From assembly GCA_016281385.1 (NCBI GenBank), contig JAEEIN010000176.1, positions 1-43,141 on the forward strand: a stretch of 43,141 bases of DNA, in the 5' to 3' direction. This stretch comes from Lachnospiraceae bacterium. GTDB taxonomy: Bacteria; Bacillota; Clostridia; Lachnospirales; Lachnospiraceae. This document shows, piece after piece, positions 33,745-43,130 of the stretch. Below the pieces are notes generated by a model, which was not told the DNA's origin, searched no databases, and worked only from the letters and a program-made list of their open reading frames with translations. The translations under genes and the position numbers were made by a program. The first letter of the stretch is position 1. Each line of letters opens with the position of its first letter.

Positions 33745-35877
33745 TTAAATCAATGCGTTGGCATCGAGGATCAATGCAACTTCACCGTCACCAAGGATGG
33801 TAGCGCCGCTTATGAGCTTGCTCTTGGTGATGTATTTACCCATAGACTTGATAACGATCTCCTGCTGGCCGATGAGTTCATCAACTACGAGACCTGCAAG
33901 CTTGTCGCCCTTCTTTACGATGATGACCATAAGGTTTTCATCTGCAGACTTTGTTGACTCGATATCAAGAACATCATTTAATCTAACGATCGGAATAACA
34001 TTTCCGCGGAGCGTGATAACTTCCTTGGACTGTACAAGCTGGATATCCTTTGCGGGAATATCTTCGATTGTCTGGATGGAACCAAGGGAGATAGCATATT
34101 TCTCGTTGCCGACAACAACCATGAGTGCCTGAATGATGGCAAGTGTAAGAGGAAGTCTTACGATCCATGTGCTGCCTTCTCCAAGCTTACTCTTAACTTC
34201 CACTTCACCGCTCAGAGCTTCGATCGTGGACTTAACAACGTCAAGACCTACGCCACGTCCGGATATTTCGGATATCTGCTTGGCTGTTGAGAAACTGGGA
34301 AGGAATAAGAGATTCGTGATCTCCTTATCCGTCATGCCCTCTGCCTGCTCGGCTGTGATGGTGCCTCTTTCGATGGCCTTCTCACGAACCTTGTCAACGT
34401 CGATACCGTTACCATCATCTCTTACCTCGATGATAACGTTGTTACCGTCCTGATATGCATCAAGGAAAATGGAACCTGCCTCAGGCTTGCCTCTCTGGAT
34501 ACGAAGATTTGCGTCTGACTCGATACCATGGTCGGCCGCGTTTCTTAACAGGTGCATAAGAGGATCGCCGATCTCGTCAACAACGGTACGGTCAAGTTCT
34601 GTCTCTTCACCTGTCATGTAAAGTTCCATCTTCTTGCCGAGTGACTTCTGAAGGTCTCTGATCATTCTCGGGAACTTACTTACAACGCTCTCGATGGGAA
34701 CCATTCGAACCTTCATTACCGACTCATGAAGACTTGTGGTAACACTCTCAAGGTACTCGATCTGTTCCTGGAAGTTGTTGTTCCTTGAATCGGATTCGCT
34801 GCTTGAAGTAGCGGAAGAAACAAGAGAGTTCTTTGCGATGATAAGCTCGCTCACCAGGTTCATTAAGGAATCGAGTTTCTCGATATCCACACGTACGGTA
34901 CGGTTTACCACGGGTTTTGCTGCGGACTTCTTCTCCGCTGCCTTTGCGGGTGCGGCCTTCTTGTCAGCGGAAGCCACAACTGCGGGAGCAGTCTCTTCGG
35001 CCTTTTCTTCCTTGGCAGGTGCCTCATCCTTTTCCTCGGAAGCCTCAACGCCGGCAAAGTCTGAATCCGTAAGTTCGGTTCCGGTCGCATCCTCTATTTC
35101 CGAAACAGCCTTAACGGATTTTAAGATCTCATCGATGGGATCTCCGGAAACCACGATAACGCTGAATTCGTTCTCAAATTTTTCATCTTCGATATCCTGG
35201 GATGAAGGCTGGGAGATGATGATCTCTCCGTGATCCTCCAATGCCTTGAATACAAGGAAAGCACGTGCAGCCTTAAGAAGGCAGCTTTCCTGAACCTTAA
35301 CGTCGATTCCGAAGAATTTCTTTCCTTCAGCCTTTGCAGCATCGTAAAGGGACTTCTCGGTATCGGTAAGTTTGATCTCGCGCCACTTCTCGTTTGAAGA
35401 AGCTGCAGGTGCTGCTGCGGGTGCCTCTGCAGCTGCATCAGCCTTAGGTGCCTCATCCTTTGGCTTGTCTGCAGCAGGTGCCGCTCCACCTGAAGCTCCG
35501 TTACGGATTTCGGCAAGAGCCTTGATTATAGGCTCGTTGTCATTGGTTCCTTCATCGGCGCTTTCCTGGATATTGTTTACATACTCTTCAAGAGCATCCA
35601 GACACTGGAAAAGGATGTCGATCATTTCGGGTTTAACCTTGATCGCTCCGTTTCTTACTTCGGAGAATACATCTTCCATGTCATGGGTAAGATTCTGCAT
35701 GCGCTTATAGCCCATGGTACCTGCCATTCCCTTTAAGGAATGAGCCGCACGGAATATCTCGTTGATGGTATCCATGTTTTCTGAATCCTGCTCAAGTTCA
35801 AGGATCTGGGTGTTTAGGTTTTGTAAGTGTTCCTTGCTTTCATCAAGGAAGATCTCAAGATACTGACTGACATCCAT
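33745..35877 (-). CDS. cheA: Chemotaxis histidine kinase CheA
   Basis: This 710-residue kinase has all five domains. P1 carries phosphorylated His46 in RAAHSLKG. An Ala/Pro-rich linker spans about 128-162. P2 covers about 165-265. A second Glu/Ala-rich linker spans about 280-325. The P3 dimerisation helices are near 330-400. The P4 kinase has HLLRNAADHGIE (about 442-453), RDDGNGID and GRGVGLDVV (540-548). The CheW-like P5 domain forms the rest. It is two bases after cheB, with a GGGGG site. Linker codons are repetitive, but no frameshift is seen. Confidence 0.97.
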   Translation of the reverse strand: MDVSQYLEIFLDESKEHLQNLNTQILELEQDSENMDTINEIFRAAHSLKGMAGTMGYKRMQNLTHDMEDVFSEVRNGAIKVKPEMIDILFQCLDALEEYVNNIQESADEGTNDNEPIIKALAEIRNGASGGAAPAADKPKDEAPKADAAAEAPAAAPAASSNEKWREIKLTDTEKSLYDAAKAEGKKFFGIDVKVQESCLLKAARAFLVFKALEDHGEIIISQPSSQDIEDEKFENEFSVIVVSGDPIDEILKSVKAVSEIEDATGTELTDSDFAGVEASEEKDEAPAKEEKAEETAPAVVASADKKAAPAKAAEKKSAAKPVVNRTVRVDIEKLDSLMNLVSELIIAKNSLVSSATSSSESDSRNNNFQEQIEYLESVTTSLHESVMKVRMVPIESVVSKFPRMIRDLQKSLGKKMELYMTGEETELDRTVVDEIGDPLMHLLRNAADHGIESDANLRIQRGKPEAGSIFLDAYQDGNNVIIEVRDDGNGIDVDKVREKAIERGTITAEQAEGMTDKEITNLLFLPSFSTAKQISEISGRGVGLDVVKSTIEALSGEVEVKSKLGEGSTWIVRLPLTLAIIQALMVVVGNEKYAISLGSIQTIEDIPAKDIQLVQSKEVITLRGNVIPIVRLNDVLDIESTKSADENLMVIIVKKGDKLAGLVVDELIGQQEIVIKSMGKYITKSKLISGATILGDGEVALILDANALI

Positions 35878-35878
35878 C

Positions 35879-36955
35879 TTAATTTACCCCCACGTTCATA
35901 ATGATCTCCTGGGCAATCTGTTTAAGAGGAACCGACTGGTCGGAAAGACCGGCATTAACAGCGCTCTTCGGCATTCCGTAAACAGTGCAGGAGTCTTCGT
36001 CCTGTGTGATTACAAATGTTTTCTTTGTCTTTTTAAGATTTTGGATTCCTTTTGTACCGTCAGCTCCCATTCCGGTCATTACAACGCAAACGATCCTTTC
36101 CGCAGGGCAGTCCGAAAGAGATTCGAACATATAGTTTGCACAGGGCTTAACGCCCTCTCTTGCGGGTTCGTCACTGTAGCGGATCTTGTACTGACCGCCC
36201 ACTGTGTCGATGTTTAAGTGCTTGCCGCCCTTTGCGATATACACATGTCCGTTCTCAAGGATCTCCCCGTCCTTTGCTTCCGAAACCTTGGCATCGCTTA
36301 AGGAGTCAAGTCTCTCGGCAAGTGACTGGGTGAAGCCTGCGGGCATATGCTGCACGATGACCACGGGACACTTAAGATTGTGAGGGATACCCGTGACAAC
36401 TTCGTGAAGTGCCTTGGGTCCGCCCGTGGAACTAGCGATTGCAACGATCTGTTTGTTTGTGATGGAACGTGATGACTTTCTTGCCAGTTCAGCAAGCTTG
36501 TCCATCGCTTTCTTCTTTTCAACAGGATCCTCCACCTTCTTTTCGAAGGCGGCTGCTTTACTTTCACATACAACAGCCAGGATCTCCAGAAGCCTTACAT
36601 TGAACACACCGTCTTTACAGTTGAATGCGTTGTCGGGCTTGTGAACGAAATCGATGGCACCGAGACTCAGTGCGTCGAGAGTTGTCTTTGCTCCCTCCTT
36701 GGTATCGGTGCTTGCCATGACGACCTTTGCCTGGATCTTGAGTTTGCGCAATTCCTCTAGAAGCTCCAGCCCGTTCATCTTAGGCATGTTGACGTCGAGT
36801 ACAACGGCGTCATATTGCTTTCTGGAAAGAAGGTCCAGTGCCTCAAGACCGTTGGTGGCCCTGTCGGTTACCTGGAATCTCTCATCGGAATTGATTATAT
36901 CACAGAGCACTCTTCTCATGAGTGCAGAGTCATCAACAACAAGTATATTTTTCAT
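35879..36955 (-). CDS. cheB: Chemotaxis response regulator/methylesterase CheB
   Basis: This 358-residue protein removes methyl esters from chemoreceptors. The receiver domain carries phospho-acceptor Asp54 in VLDVNMPKMNG. The methylesterase domain has Ser176 in ASSTGGPK, His203 in VQHMPAGFT and Asp299 in TGMGADGTKG. A linker of about 40 charged residues joins them (about 130-168). The gene precedes cheA. No cheR was found in the window. Confidence 0.96.
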   Translation of the reverse strand: MKNILVVDDSALMRRVLCDIINSDERFQVTDRATNGLEALDLLSRKQYDAVVLDVNMPKMNGLELLEELRKLKIQAKVVMASTDTKEGAKTTLDALSLGAIDFVHKPDNAFNCKDGVFNVRLLEILAVVCESKAAAFEKKVEDPVEKKKAMDKLAELARKSSRSITNKQIVAIASSTGGPKALHEVVTGIPHNLKCPVVIVQHMPAGFTQSLAERLDSLSDAKVSEAKDGEILENGHVYIAKGGKHLNIDTVGGQYKIRYSDEPAREGVKPCANYMFESLSDCPAERIVCVVMTGMGADGTKGIQNLKKTKKTFVITQDEDSCTVYGMPKSAVNAGLSDQSVPLKQIAQEIIMNVGVN

Positions 36956-36995
36956 AAAAATGCCTCTTTTTTAGGTTAATTTTCTGTTAATTTCT

Positions 36996-37008
36996 GTGCA
37001 TTTTGCAC
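36996..37008. repeat. Small palindrome upstream of cheB
   Basis: GTGCA-TTT-TGCAC, a 5-bp inverted repeat, lies in the 56-bp gap between the PilZ gene and cheB, the longest gap in the upstream part of the motility operon. It may be chance in AT-rich DNA, or a minor processing or operator site. Confidence 0.25.
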
Positions 37009-37011
37009 TAA

Positions 37012-37737
37012 TCACTTTCCCTTGTTCCTTCTTAAGCGTCTTTCTTCATCAAAAATGAACTTGATGATGTCCTCTCTCACATCATTGTCGATGTTGAGAT
37101 ATTTTACACGGTGTTCAAACTCACCGGGCCTGTTTGCCACTTCCTTAACGCTTAAGACACGGCCCACGATCTCATAGTCCTTGGCGGTTCCTTCGTTTAC
37201 CAGCTGGTAGGTGCAGTAAACAAGGCTGTCCTCCTCGTACTGATGATCCGAAATGAATCTTAATCCGCCTCCGCTTATATCGACGATAAGGCTTCTTCTT
37301 AAAGGAAGTCCCGGAACAAGAAGAACCTGATTGGCCTCAACCGCTTTAACCTCTTCTGTCTTTAACTCTCTGGTCTTCATATCGAGAACGCAGCTGAAAC
37401 GGTAGTAATCCCTTCTCTGGTGCTTTCTTAAGTTGCTTGTAAGTTCAAAGACCAGCACATATACGTTATTGCTTTTGTATCTGTCTATGATCCTTGCGAA
37501 GCACTGATAAAGTCCGAGAGATGTATAAAAACAAAGGTCGTATTCTCCGTCAAGAGGAAGAAGGATGAGTTTTGTTTTTTCCATGGGCATTACGACTTCG
37601 AGACGATCGTCCGTAAGTACATCGTATACCTTGGTGGAATAAACCTTTTTCTTATCCCCCTCTTCGCCGGAGGCCTGGATCTTTCCCACTGCCTGAAGAT
37701 CCACCTTGTCCCCCGAAAAGACGTATTTTGTTAACAT
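37012..37737 (-). CDS. YcgR-like flagellar brake protein with PilZ domain
   Basis: This 241-residue protein has an N-terminal YcgR-like beta domain (about 5-100) and a C-terminal PilZ domain. The c-di-GMP-binding motifs are present: RDYYR (Arg109, Arg113) and DISGGG (Asp153, Ser155). In Bacillus the homologue YpfA/DgrA and in enterics YcgR slow the motor when c-di-GMP is high. Its place between flhG and cheB is a Clostridia-type addition to the Bacillus order. It has an AAAGGAG site. Confidence 0.9.
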   Translation of the reverse strand: MLTKYVFSGDKVDLQAVGKIQASGEEGDKKKVYSTKVYDVLTDDRLEVVMPMEKTKLILLPLDGEYDLCFYTSLGLYQCFARIIDRYKSNNVYVLVFELTSNLRKHQRRDYYRFSCVLDMKTRELKTEEVKAVEANQVLLVPGLPLRRSLIVDISGGGLRFISDHQYEEDSLVYCTYQLVNEGTAKDYEIVGRVLSVKEVANRPGEFEHRVKYLNIDNDVREDIIKFIFDEERRLRRNKGK

Positions 37738-37748
37738 ACCGTTCTCCT

Positions 37749-38645
37749 TTACTGATTATTATTTGTCGCGAATTTCTTGCCTGACACGATATGTGAGAAG
37801 AAAGCCGCCATACCCCTTCTTTTTACAGTACGGCTCATCTCCTTGTTCATCAGTGTCTGGGCTATCTGCTCGTATGCCATGGCAGATTTTGCATTGGGTG
37901 TCTGGATGGATACGGGCATCTGCTGCATGACCGCCTTGGAAAGCATGGGATCCTCCGGAACAGCACCCAGATATGTAAGCGGAAGCTTTAAATATCTTGC
38001 AACCACCGCATTAAGCTTGTTAAAAAGCGCCTGTCCTTCGGAAGCATTCTCAACCTTGTTTGCGATGACCTTCACCTGGGAATTTTCCGGCGAAAATCTG
38101 TTATGCCTCGAAAGGGCCTTTAAAAGTGAATAGGAATCGGTTATGGAGGTAGGCTCCGGAGTCGTAACAAGAAGGATCTCTCCGCTTGCGACAAGGAACT
38201 CCAGTACCGCGTCCGAAATACCCGCTCCCGTATCTACTATTATAACATCCGTAATGGCATCAAGCTCAGCCAGATTCTGTACGATGTAGGTAAGGTGCTC
38301 GCGGTTTAAGTTGCTCATGCCCGCAATTCCCGAGCCACCGGAAATAAAGCCCACTTCGTTGGGTCCCCAGGTAATGATGTCCTTTATGTTCATTCCCTGG
38401 TAGATAAGATCCGCGAGATTGTGCTTGGGAACCGCACCGAACATTACCTCGATATTTGCAAGGCCGAAGTCCGCATCAAGGATGATGACCCTCTGTCCCA
38501 TCTTGCGAAACTGTATCGCAAGGTTTATGGAGGTGTTGGACTTTCCGACTCCGCCCTTACCGCTCGTAACGGTAATGACTCTTGCCACGGGGCGCTGTAC
38601 GCTGCTTGCCTTTATTATATTTCTTAACTGTTCTGCCTGGTCCAT
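37749..38645 (-). CDS. flhG: Flagellar number regulator FlhG (MinD/ParA-type ATPase)
   Basis: This 298-residue ATPase of the MinD/ParA superfamily controls the number and position of flagella with FlhF. The deviant Walker A is SGKGGVGKSN (28-37). The N-terminus (DQAEQLRNII) resembles the FlhF-activating region DQAxxLR of FlhG/YlxH. It starts one base after the flhF stop. It could be called YlxH in Bacillus terms. Confidence 0.95.
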   Translation of the reverse strand: MDQAEQLRNIIKASSVQRPVARVITVTSGKGGVGKSNTSINLAIQFRKMGQRVIILDADFGLANIEVMFGAVPKHNLADLIYQGMNIKDIITWGPNEVGFISGGSGIAGMSNLNREHLTYIVQNLAELDAITDVIIVDTGAGISDAVLEFLVASGEILLVTTPEPTSITDSYSLLKALSRHNRFSPENSQVKVIANKVENASEGQALFNKLNAVVARYLKLPLTYLGAVPEDPMLSKAVMQQMPVSIQTPNAKSAMAYEQIAQTLMNKEMSRTVKRRGMAAFFSHIVSGKKFATNNNQ

Positions 38646-38646
38646 A

Positions 38647-39954
38647 TTATCTCTTACCTCCCAGCAGATTCTTTACCGTTCTCTGTGCATTAAAGTCTTC
38701 TATATCATCGGGTACGTTCTGACCGCAGGTTATATAGGAAAGAGAAGCGTCGGTATAGAGCTTTAAGTTAAGAAGATTTCCGAGCGCTGTGGTTTCGTCA
38801 AGCTTGGTAAAGATAAGCTTGTAATCGGTGATCTCCGAATATGCGTCCGCAATGCTCTTTAAATCCCTGTACTTCGTGGTGGCACTTACCACCAGATAAA
38901 CCTCCTTCTCCACAACCCCGTCTATGGAATGGATGAACTCACCCATTATGTTCTTCTGTTCACGGTTCTGATGTGAATGACCTGCCGTATCAACAAAAAC
39001 GTAATCAAAGCTTGAAAAATCATCCAGCGCGCTCTGCATCTCATCGATGGTATAGATGATCCTGAAGGGCACTTCAAGGATGCTTGCATATGTACGAAGC
39101 TGCTCCGCAGCGGCGATCCTGTAGGTATCCGCCGTAAGGAGAGCGATCTTTTTCTTCTGCTCAACGGAAAACTTTGAAGCGATCTTTGCGATGGTGGTCG
39201 TCTTGCCCACGCCGGTGGGACCTACAAAGAAAACGACCTTCGGCCCGTTCTCCGCCGGAGATATCACTTCGGACTTTCCGAATTTAAGGATCATCTTCTG
39301 ATATATTCCTGCAAGAACAACATCAAAGGGAGTTCCCGGTTTTGTTGTTTTTGCAGCATCGTCCACTATCTGGGCAGCATAATCGCGGTTAACCTCGTTA
39401 TCTTCGAGTGTGGTCTTAAGAAGTGAAAAGAAGGTCTTAAGCTCATCATCCTCTTCAGACTGTTTGTCCGATTCCCTGCTCTGAGTCTTTTCAGGCTCCT
39501 TGGCCTTATCGGATTCGGGAGCAAGCTTCTCGGCGATCATGTTCTGAATGCTGTCAAGCTTCTCCTCAAGAACATTTCCGGAAGTGGTTCTGGGACGCTC
39601 GTAGGTCACGGGCTTTGCGCTTTCTTCTTCCGCTTTTGAAGTGTCTGCGGCGGGCTGAGGTCTCTTGACGGGAGCCGGTGCTTCGGCTGCGTTCTTCTCC
39701 GCCCTTTCAACTATGGAATTTACCTTGCCAAGAGCCTCGGTAATGTTTCTGGAGTTAACCTTCTGCTGGATCGCCTTGTCTGTATCATCCTCCAGGGCTA
39801 CGGTCACTTCGGTAAGCTGCGGGGAAAAGAAAGAGAAAATGCCCTTTCTTTTTACGCTCTTAACGTTCATGACCACAACGTTGGTTCCCAGCTCTTTTCT
39901 TGCGGCTTCCACCGCCTCGCTCTCTGTTTTGGCCTGAAATTTCTTGATAATCAT
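38647..39954 (-). CDS. flhF: SRP-type GTPase FlhF
   Basis: This 435-residue flagellar GTPase of the SRP/FtsY family marks the site of flagellar assembly. An N-terminal B domain and a charged variable linker (about 85-170) precede the NG domain. G1 is GPTGVGKTTT (from 245), followed by TADTYRIAAAEQL, the G3-region VDTAGHSHQN and G4 TKLDET. The start follows the flhA stop with no gap (TAAATG), and its ribosome binding site is weak, so translational coupling is likely. Confidence 0.96.
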   Translation of the reverse strand: MIIKKFQAKTESEAVEAARKELGTNVVVMNVKSVKRKGIFSFFSPQLTEVTVALEDDTDKAIQQKVNSRNITEALGKVNSIVERAEKNAAEAPAPVKRPQPAADTSKAEEESAKPVTYERPRTTSGNVLEEKLDSIQNMIAEKLAPESDKAKEPEKTQSRESDKQSEEDDELKTFFSLLKTTLEDNEVNRDYAAQIVDDAAKTTKPGTPFDVVLAGIYQKMILKFGKSEVISPAENGPKVVFFVGPTGVGKTTTIAKIASKFSVEQKKKIALLTADTYRIAAAEQLRTYASILEVPFRIIYTIDEMQSALDDFSSFDYVFVDTAGHSHQNREQKNIMGEFIHSIDGVVEKEVYLVVSATTKYRDLKSIADAYSEITDYKLIFTKLDETTALGNLLNLKLYTDASLSYITCGQNVPDDIEDFNAQRTVKNLLGGKR

Positions 39955-41997
39955 TTATGCTGTCACCATTCCCACTGACTGTAATTCCACATCCGATTCG
40001 ATCTCATTGTAGCTGACCACAACAAGATCCTTGAAATAATCCTCCGTAAGACGTCTGAAGTATAGACGCACGATGGGGGAAGTGATAATGATCTGGTTCT
40101 TTCCCAGATCTTCAAGTTTCTTAAGTTCCTTGCCCGTAGCGGCGATGATGGCCTTTGTCCTTTCGGGATCAAGGGTAAGATAGGAGCCCTGCTCGGTCTG
40201 TTTGACGCTTCCCATGATCTCCTGCTCGATCTTGGGATCCAGAGTCACGACGCTTGTTGTTTCGTTTCTCGGGAAATACTTTCCGGAAACCGATCTCTTA
40301 AGAGCCTGACGGACATATTCCGTAAGAAGGTCCGTATCCCTGGTGGTTGCGCCGTAATCCGCCAGTGTTTCAAATATCGTAAGCAGGTCTCTGATGGAGA
40401 TGCCCTCGCTTAACAGGTTCTGAAGTATCTTCTGGATCTCGCCCAGTGAAAGGACCTTGGGATAAAGTTCCTCCACAACAGCGGGGTTTGATTCCTTTAA
40501 GTTGGTGATAAGGCTCTGTACATCCTGCCTTGTAAGCAGTTCCGCAAGATGCTGCCTTATTACTTCCGTCAAATGTGTGGCTATGATGGAAGGAGGATCA
40601 ACTACAGTATATCCCAGACTTTCCGCCCTCTCTCTCTGTCCTTCGGTGATCCACACCGCAGGAAGATGGAAGGAAGGTTCAAAAGTGGGAATACCGGTTA
40701 TCTCCTCTTCAACATAACCCGGATTCATGGCCATGTAATGGTCGAAAAGGATCTCGCCTTCACTGACCTGAATGCCCTTTATCTTTATTATATACTGATT
40801 GGGGTTAAGCTGTATATTATCTCTCAGACGGATTATGGGAACCACGGTACCCAGTTCGAGAGCTATCTGTCGTCTTATCATTACAACTCGGTCAAGAAGG
40901 TCACCGCCCTGAGCCACATTGGCCAGAGGAATGATCCCGTAACCGAATTCAAGCTCAATGGGGTCAACCGAAAGCAGGGAATTGACGTTCTCCGGTTGTC
41001 GTATCTCCTGGGCTTCCTGCTCCTCCGCCTCGGTCTCCGCTTCTATGCCGGTAGTCTCTATGGTACCCTGCATCGTGCGGCCCGTGATGATAAAGACAGA
41101 GCCCATGATCAAAAACAAAAATGTGTTAAGAGGAGTTATGACACCGAGTCCCGCAACAACTCCGCCCACGATGTAAAGCGCCTTCGGAAGTCCGAAGAGC
41201 TGCTTTACCATTGTTCCGCCGAAATCCGCGGAGCCGGATCCCTTTGTAACAAGAATACCCGTTGAAAGAGATATAAGCAGTGAAGGGATCTGTGAAACCA
41301 GTCCGTCACCGATGGTAAGCTGTGTATATGTCTGAAGGGCCGTGTTGATATCCTCGCCTCTCATCATACCCATTACGATACCGCCCACGATATTGATGGC
41401 AGTGATGATAAGACCGGCTACCGCGTCTCCCTTTACGTACTTAACGGCACCGTCCATGGAACCGAAGAAAGAAGCTTCCTGCTGGATCTTGTCTCGTCTT
41501 TCCTTGGCTTCGGAGTCCGTAATGGCTCCGGTATTTAAGTCCGCGTCAATGGCCATCTGTTTACCGGGCATTGCGTCCAGAGTAAACCTGGCGGTAACTT
41601 CAGCCACACGCTCGGAACCTTTGTTTATTACCATGAACTGTATGATCAGAAGGATCATGAAAACTATGACACCGACCACAAGATTGTCGCCGCCTACGAA
41701 GGAACCGAAGGTCTTTACGACGTTTCCGGGATTACCGGTGGTAAGGATAAGCCTTGTGGATGATACGTTAAGGGATATCCTGAATATGGTGGTAAAAAGA
41801 AGTATTGTGGGGAAATAAGACATATCCAATACTTCCTTTGAAAACATGCAGACAAACAAGATCAGAAAGGCAATGGAGATATTGACCGCCAGAAATACAT
41901 CAAGAAGCCCGGAGGTTATGGGAACGATGAGCATGATAAAAGCCGCAAGGATATATGCTGCAACGCCTATATCGGCTTTCTTGACACTTACTCCCAT
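39955..41997 (-). CDS. flhA: Flagellar type III export gate protein FlhA
   Basis: This 680-residue membrane protein of the flagellar type III export gate has about eight N-terminal helices (residues 10-310). The conserved FHIPEP-type cytoplasmic loop and GDGLVSQIPSLLISLSTGIL lie within that part. The large cytoplasmic domain follows (about 335-680), containing DPPSIIATHLTEVIRQH. Length and order are normal. It has an AAAGGAG site and lies 23 bp after flhB. Confidence 0.97.
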   Translation of the reverse strand: MGVSVKKADIGVAAYILAAFIMLIVPITSGLLDVFLAVNISIAFLILFVCMFSKEVLDMSYFPTILLFTTIFRISLNVSSTRLILTTGNPGNVVKTFGSFVGGDNLVVGVIVFMILLIIQFMVINKGSERVAEVTARFTLDAMPGKQMAIDADLNTGAITDSEAKERRDKIQQEASFFGSMDGAVKYVKGDAVAGLIITAINIVGGIVMGMMRGEDINTALQTYTQLTIGDGLVSQIPSLLISLSTGILVTKGSGSADFGGTMVKQLFGLPKALYIVGGVVAGLGVITPLNTFLFLIMGSVFIITGRTMQGTIETTGIEAETEAEEQEAQEIRQPENVNSLLSVDPIELEFGYGIIPLANVAQGGDLLDRVVMIRRQIALELGTVVPIIRLRDNIQLNPNQYIIKIKGIQVSEGEILFDHYMAMNPGYVEEEITGIPTFEPSFHLPAVWITEGQRERAESLGYTVVDPPSIIATHLTEVIRQHLAELLTRQDVQSLITNLKESNPAVVEELYPKVLSLGEIQKILQNLLSEGISIRDLLTIFETLADYGATTRDTDLLTEYVRQALKRSVSGKYFPRNETTSVVTLDPKIEQEIMGSVKQTEQGSYLTLDPERTKAIIAATGKELKKLEDLGKNQIIITSPIVRLYFRRLTEDYFKDLVVVSYNEIESDVELQSVGMVTA

Positions 41998-42020
41998 ATC
42001 TTCGCTCCTTTCCTGATTTT

Positions 42021-43130
42021 TCAGATCTTACCTTTCATCTTGTAGACCAAAGCAAGCACTTCGGCCACAGCCTGATAAAGCTCCGGAGGAACCATTTCCC
42101 CGATCTCAACATTTGCGTAAAGCATACGGGCCAGGGGCTTGTTCTCAACGATCTCAACATCGTTTTCCCTTGCCACTTCCTTTATCTTTCCCGCCACATA
42201 ATCCGCACCCTTTGCAAGAACAACGGGGGCGTCGTATTTCTCAGCATCGTACTTGATGGCAACCGCGTAATGGGTAGGGTTCGTGATGACTACATCCGCC
42301 GACGGAACGGCCTGCATCATTCTTCTTCTCGAAGCCTCCATCATACGCTGTTTGATCTTACCCTTGATCTGAGGATCACCTTCAGCCTGCTTGTACTCGT
42401 CCTTGACTTCCTGCTTGGTCATCTTTAAGTCTTCGTTATGCTTCCATCTCTGGTAGGCATAATCAGCGAAAGCGATTATCAGATATGCCGCCGCGATCCG
42501 GATCCCCATATTGACAATGGTATTGCCGATGGTGGATATGCCCTGATTCAGCGACACATCATACAGTAAGAACAAACCTGTCGCGTTGTTTTTCAGATAT
42601 GAATAAGCCACATAGCTTATCAGAAAGATCTTAAGTATCGACTTAAGCAGTTCCACAAGGGACCGTGCCGAAAAGATCTTTTTAAATCCCTTTATGGGAT
42701 CCAGTTTGCTTCCCTTGGGCTTTAAGGGCTTTGCCGTGGGCCTCCATTTTACCTGTGCAAGGTCGCATATGAAGGATACCAGAAATACCACCCCGAATAT
42801 GGGAAGCATCATTATCAGTATTTCAAAAAAGACATTGTACAAGAGTGCATGGATCGCGGATTCATTTACCTTGCCGTCATAATTCTTCAAATATTCCGGA
42901 AGATCGTCGAGAACAAGCCTGAACATGTTTACCAGACGTTCTCCCATCAGCCCCGTATATAACTTCAGGATAAGAAATGCAGCCAGCAGACTGAAGGCGT
43001 TGTTTATCTCCTTACTCTTGGCAACCTGGCCTTCTTTTCTGGCATCATCTCTCTTTTTCGCAGTAGGTTGTTCGGTTTTTTCGCCGTTTGGTCCCTCGGC
43101 AAAAAACTGAAGGTTTAATTCAAGTATCAC
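42021..43130 (-). CDS. flhB: Flagellar export switch protein FlhB
   Basis: This 369-residue protein is the substrate-specificity switch of flagellar export. The N-terminus LNLQFFAEGPNGEKTEQPTA is typical of Clostridia. Four helices follow, then the cytoplasmic part with the self-cleaving NPTH (284-287) in VITNPTHYAVAIKY. The start is a GTG at 43130 that overlaps an upstream stop as GTGA, so coupled translation is likely. A separate fliR-flhB fusion, known in some clostridia, is excluded by that stop. Confidence 0.95.
   Translation of the reverse strand: MILELNLQFFAEGPNGEKTEQPTAKKRDDARKEGQVAKSKEINNAFSLLAAFLILKLYTGLMGERLVNMFRLVLDDLPEYLKNYDGKVNESAIHALLYNVFFEILIMMLPIFGVVFLVSFICDLAQVKWRPTAKPLKPKGSKLDPIKGFKKIFSARSLVELLKSILKIFLISYVAYSYLKNNATGLFLLYDVSLNQGISTIGNTIVNMGIRIAAAYLIIAFADYAYQRWKHNEDLKMTKQEVKDEYKQAEGDPQIKGKIKQRMMEASRRRMMQAVPSADVVITNPTHYAVAIKYDAEKYDAPVVLAKGADYVAGKIKEVARENDVEIVENKPLARMLYANVEIGEMVPPELYQAVAEVLALVYKMKGKI

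Noticed and set aside
34736-35233. Plus-strand open frame of 165 codons opposite cheA
   Set aside because: Antisense shadow of the Ala/Glu-rich linkers and P2/P3 coding of cheA; Ser/Phe/Ala-rich, no ribosome binding site, no family resemblance.
40549-41265. Plus-strand open frame of 238 codons opposite flhA
   Set aside because: flhA is intact and clearly coding on the minus strand; the antisense product has no recognisable pattern.
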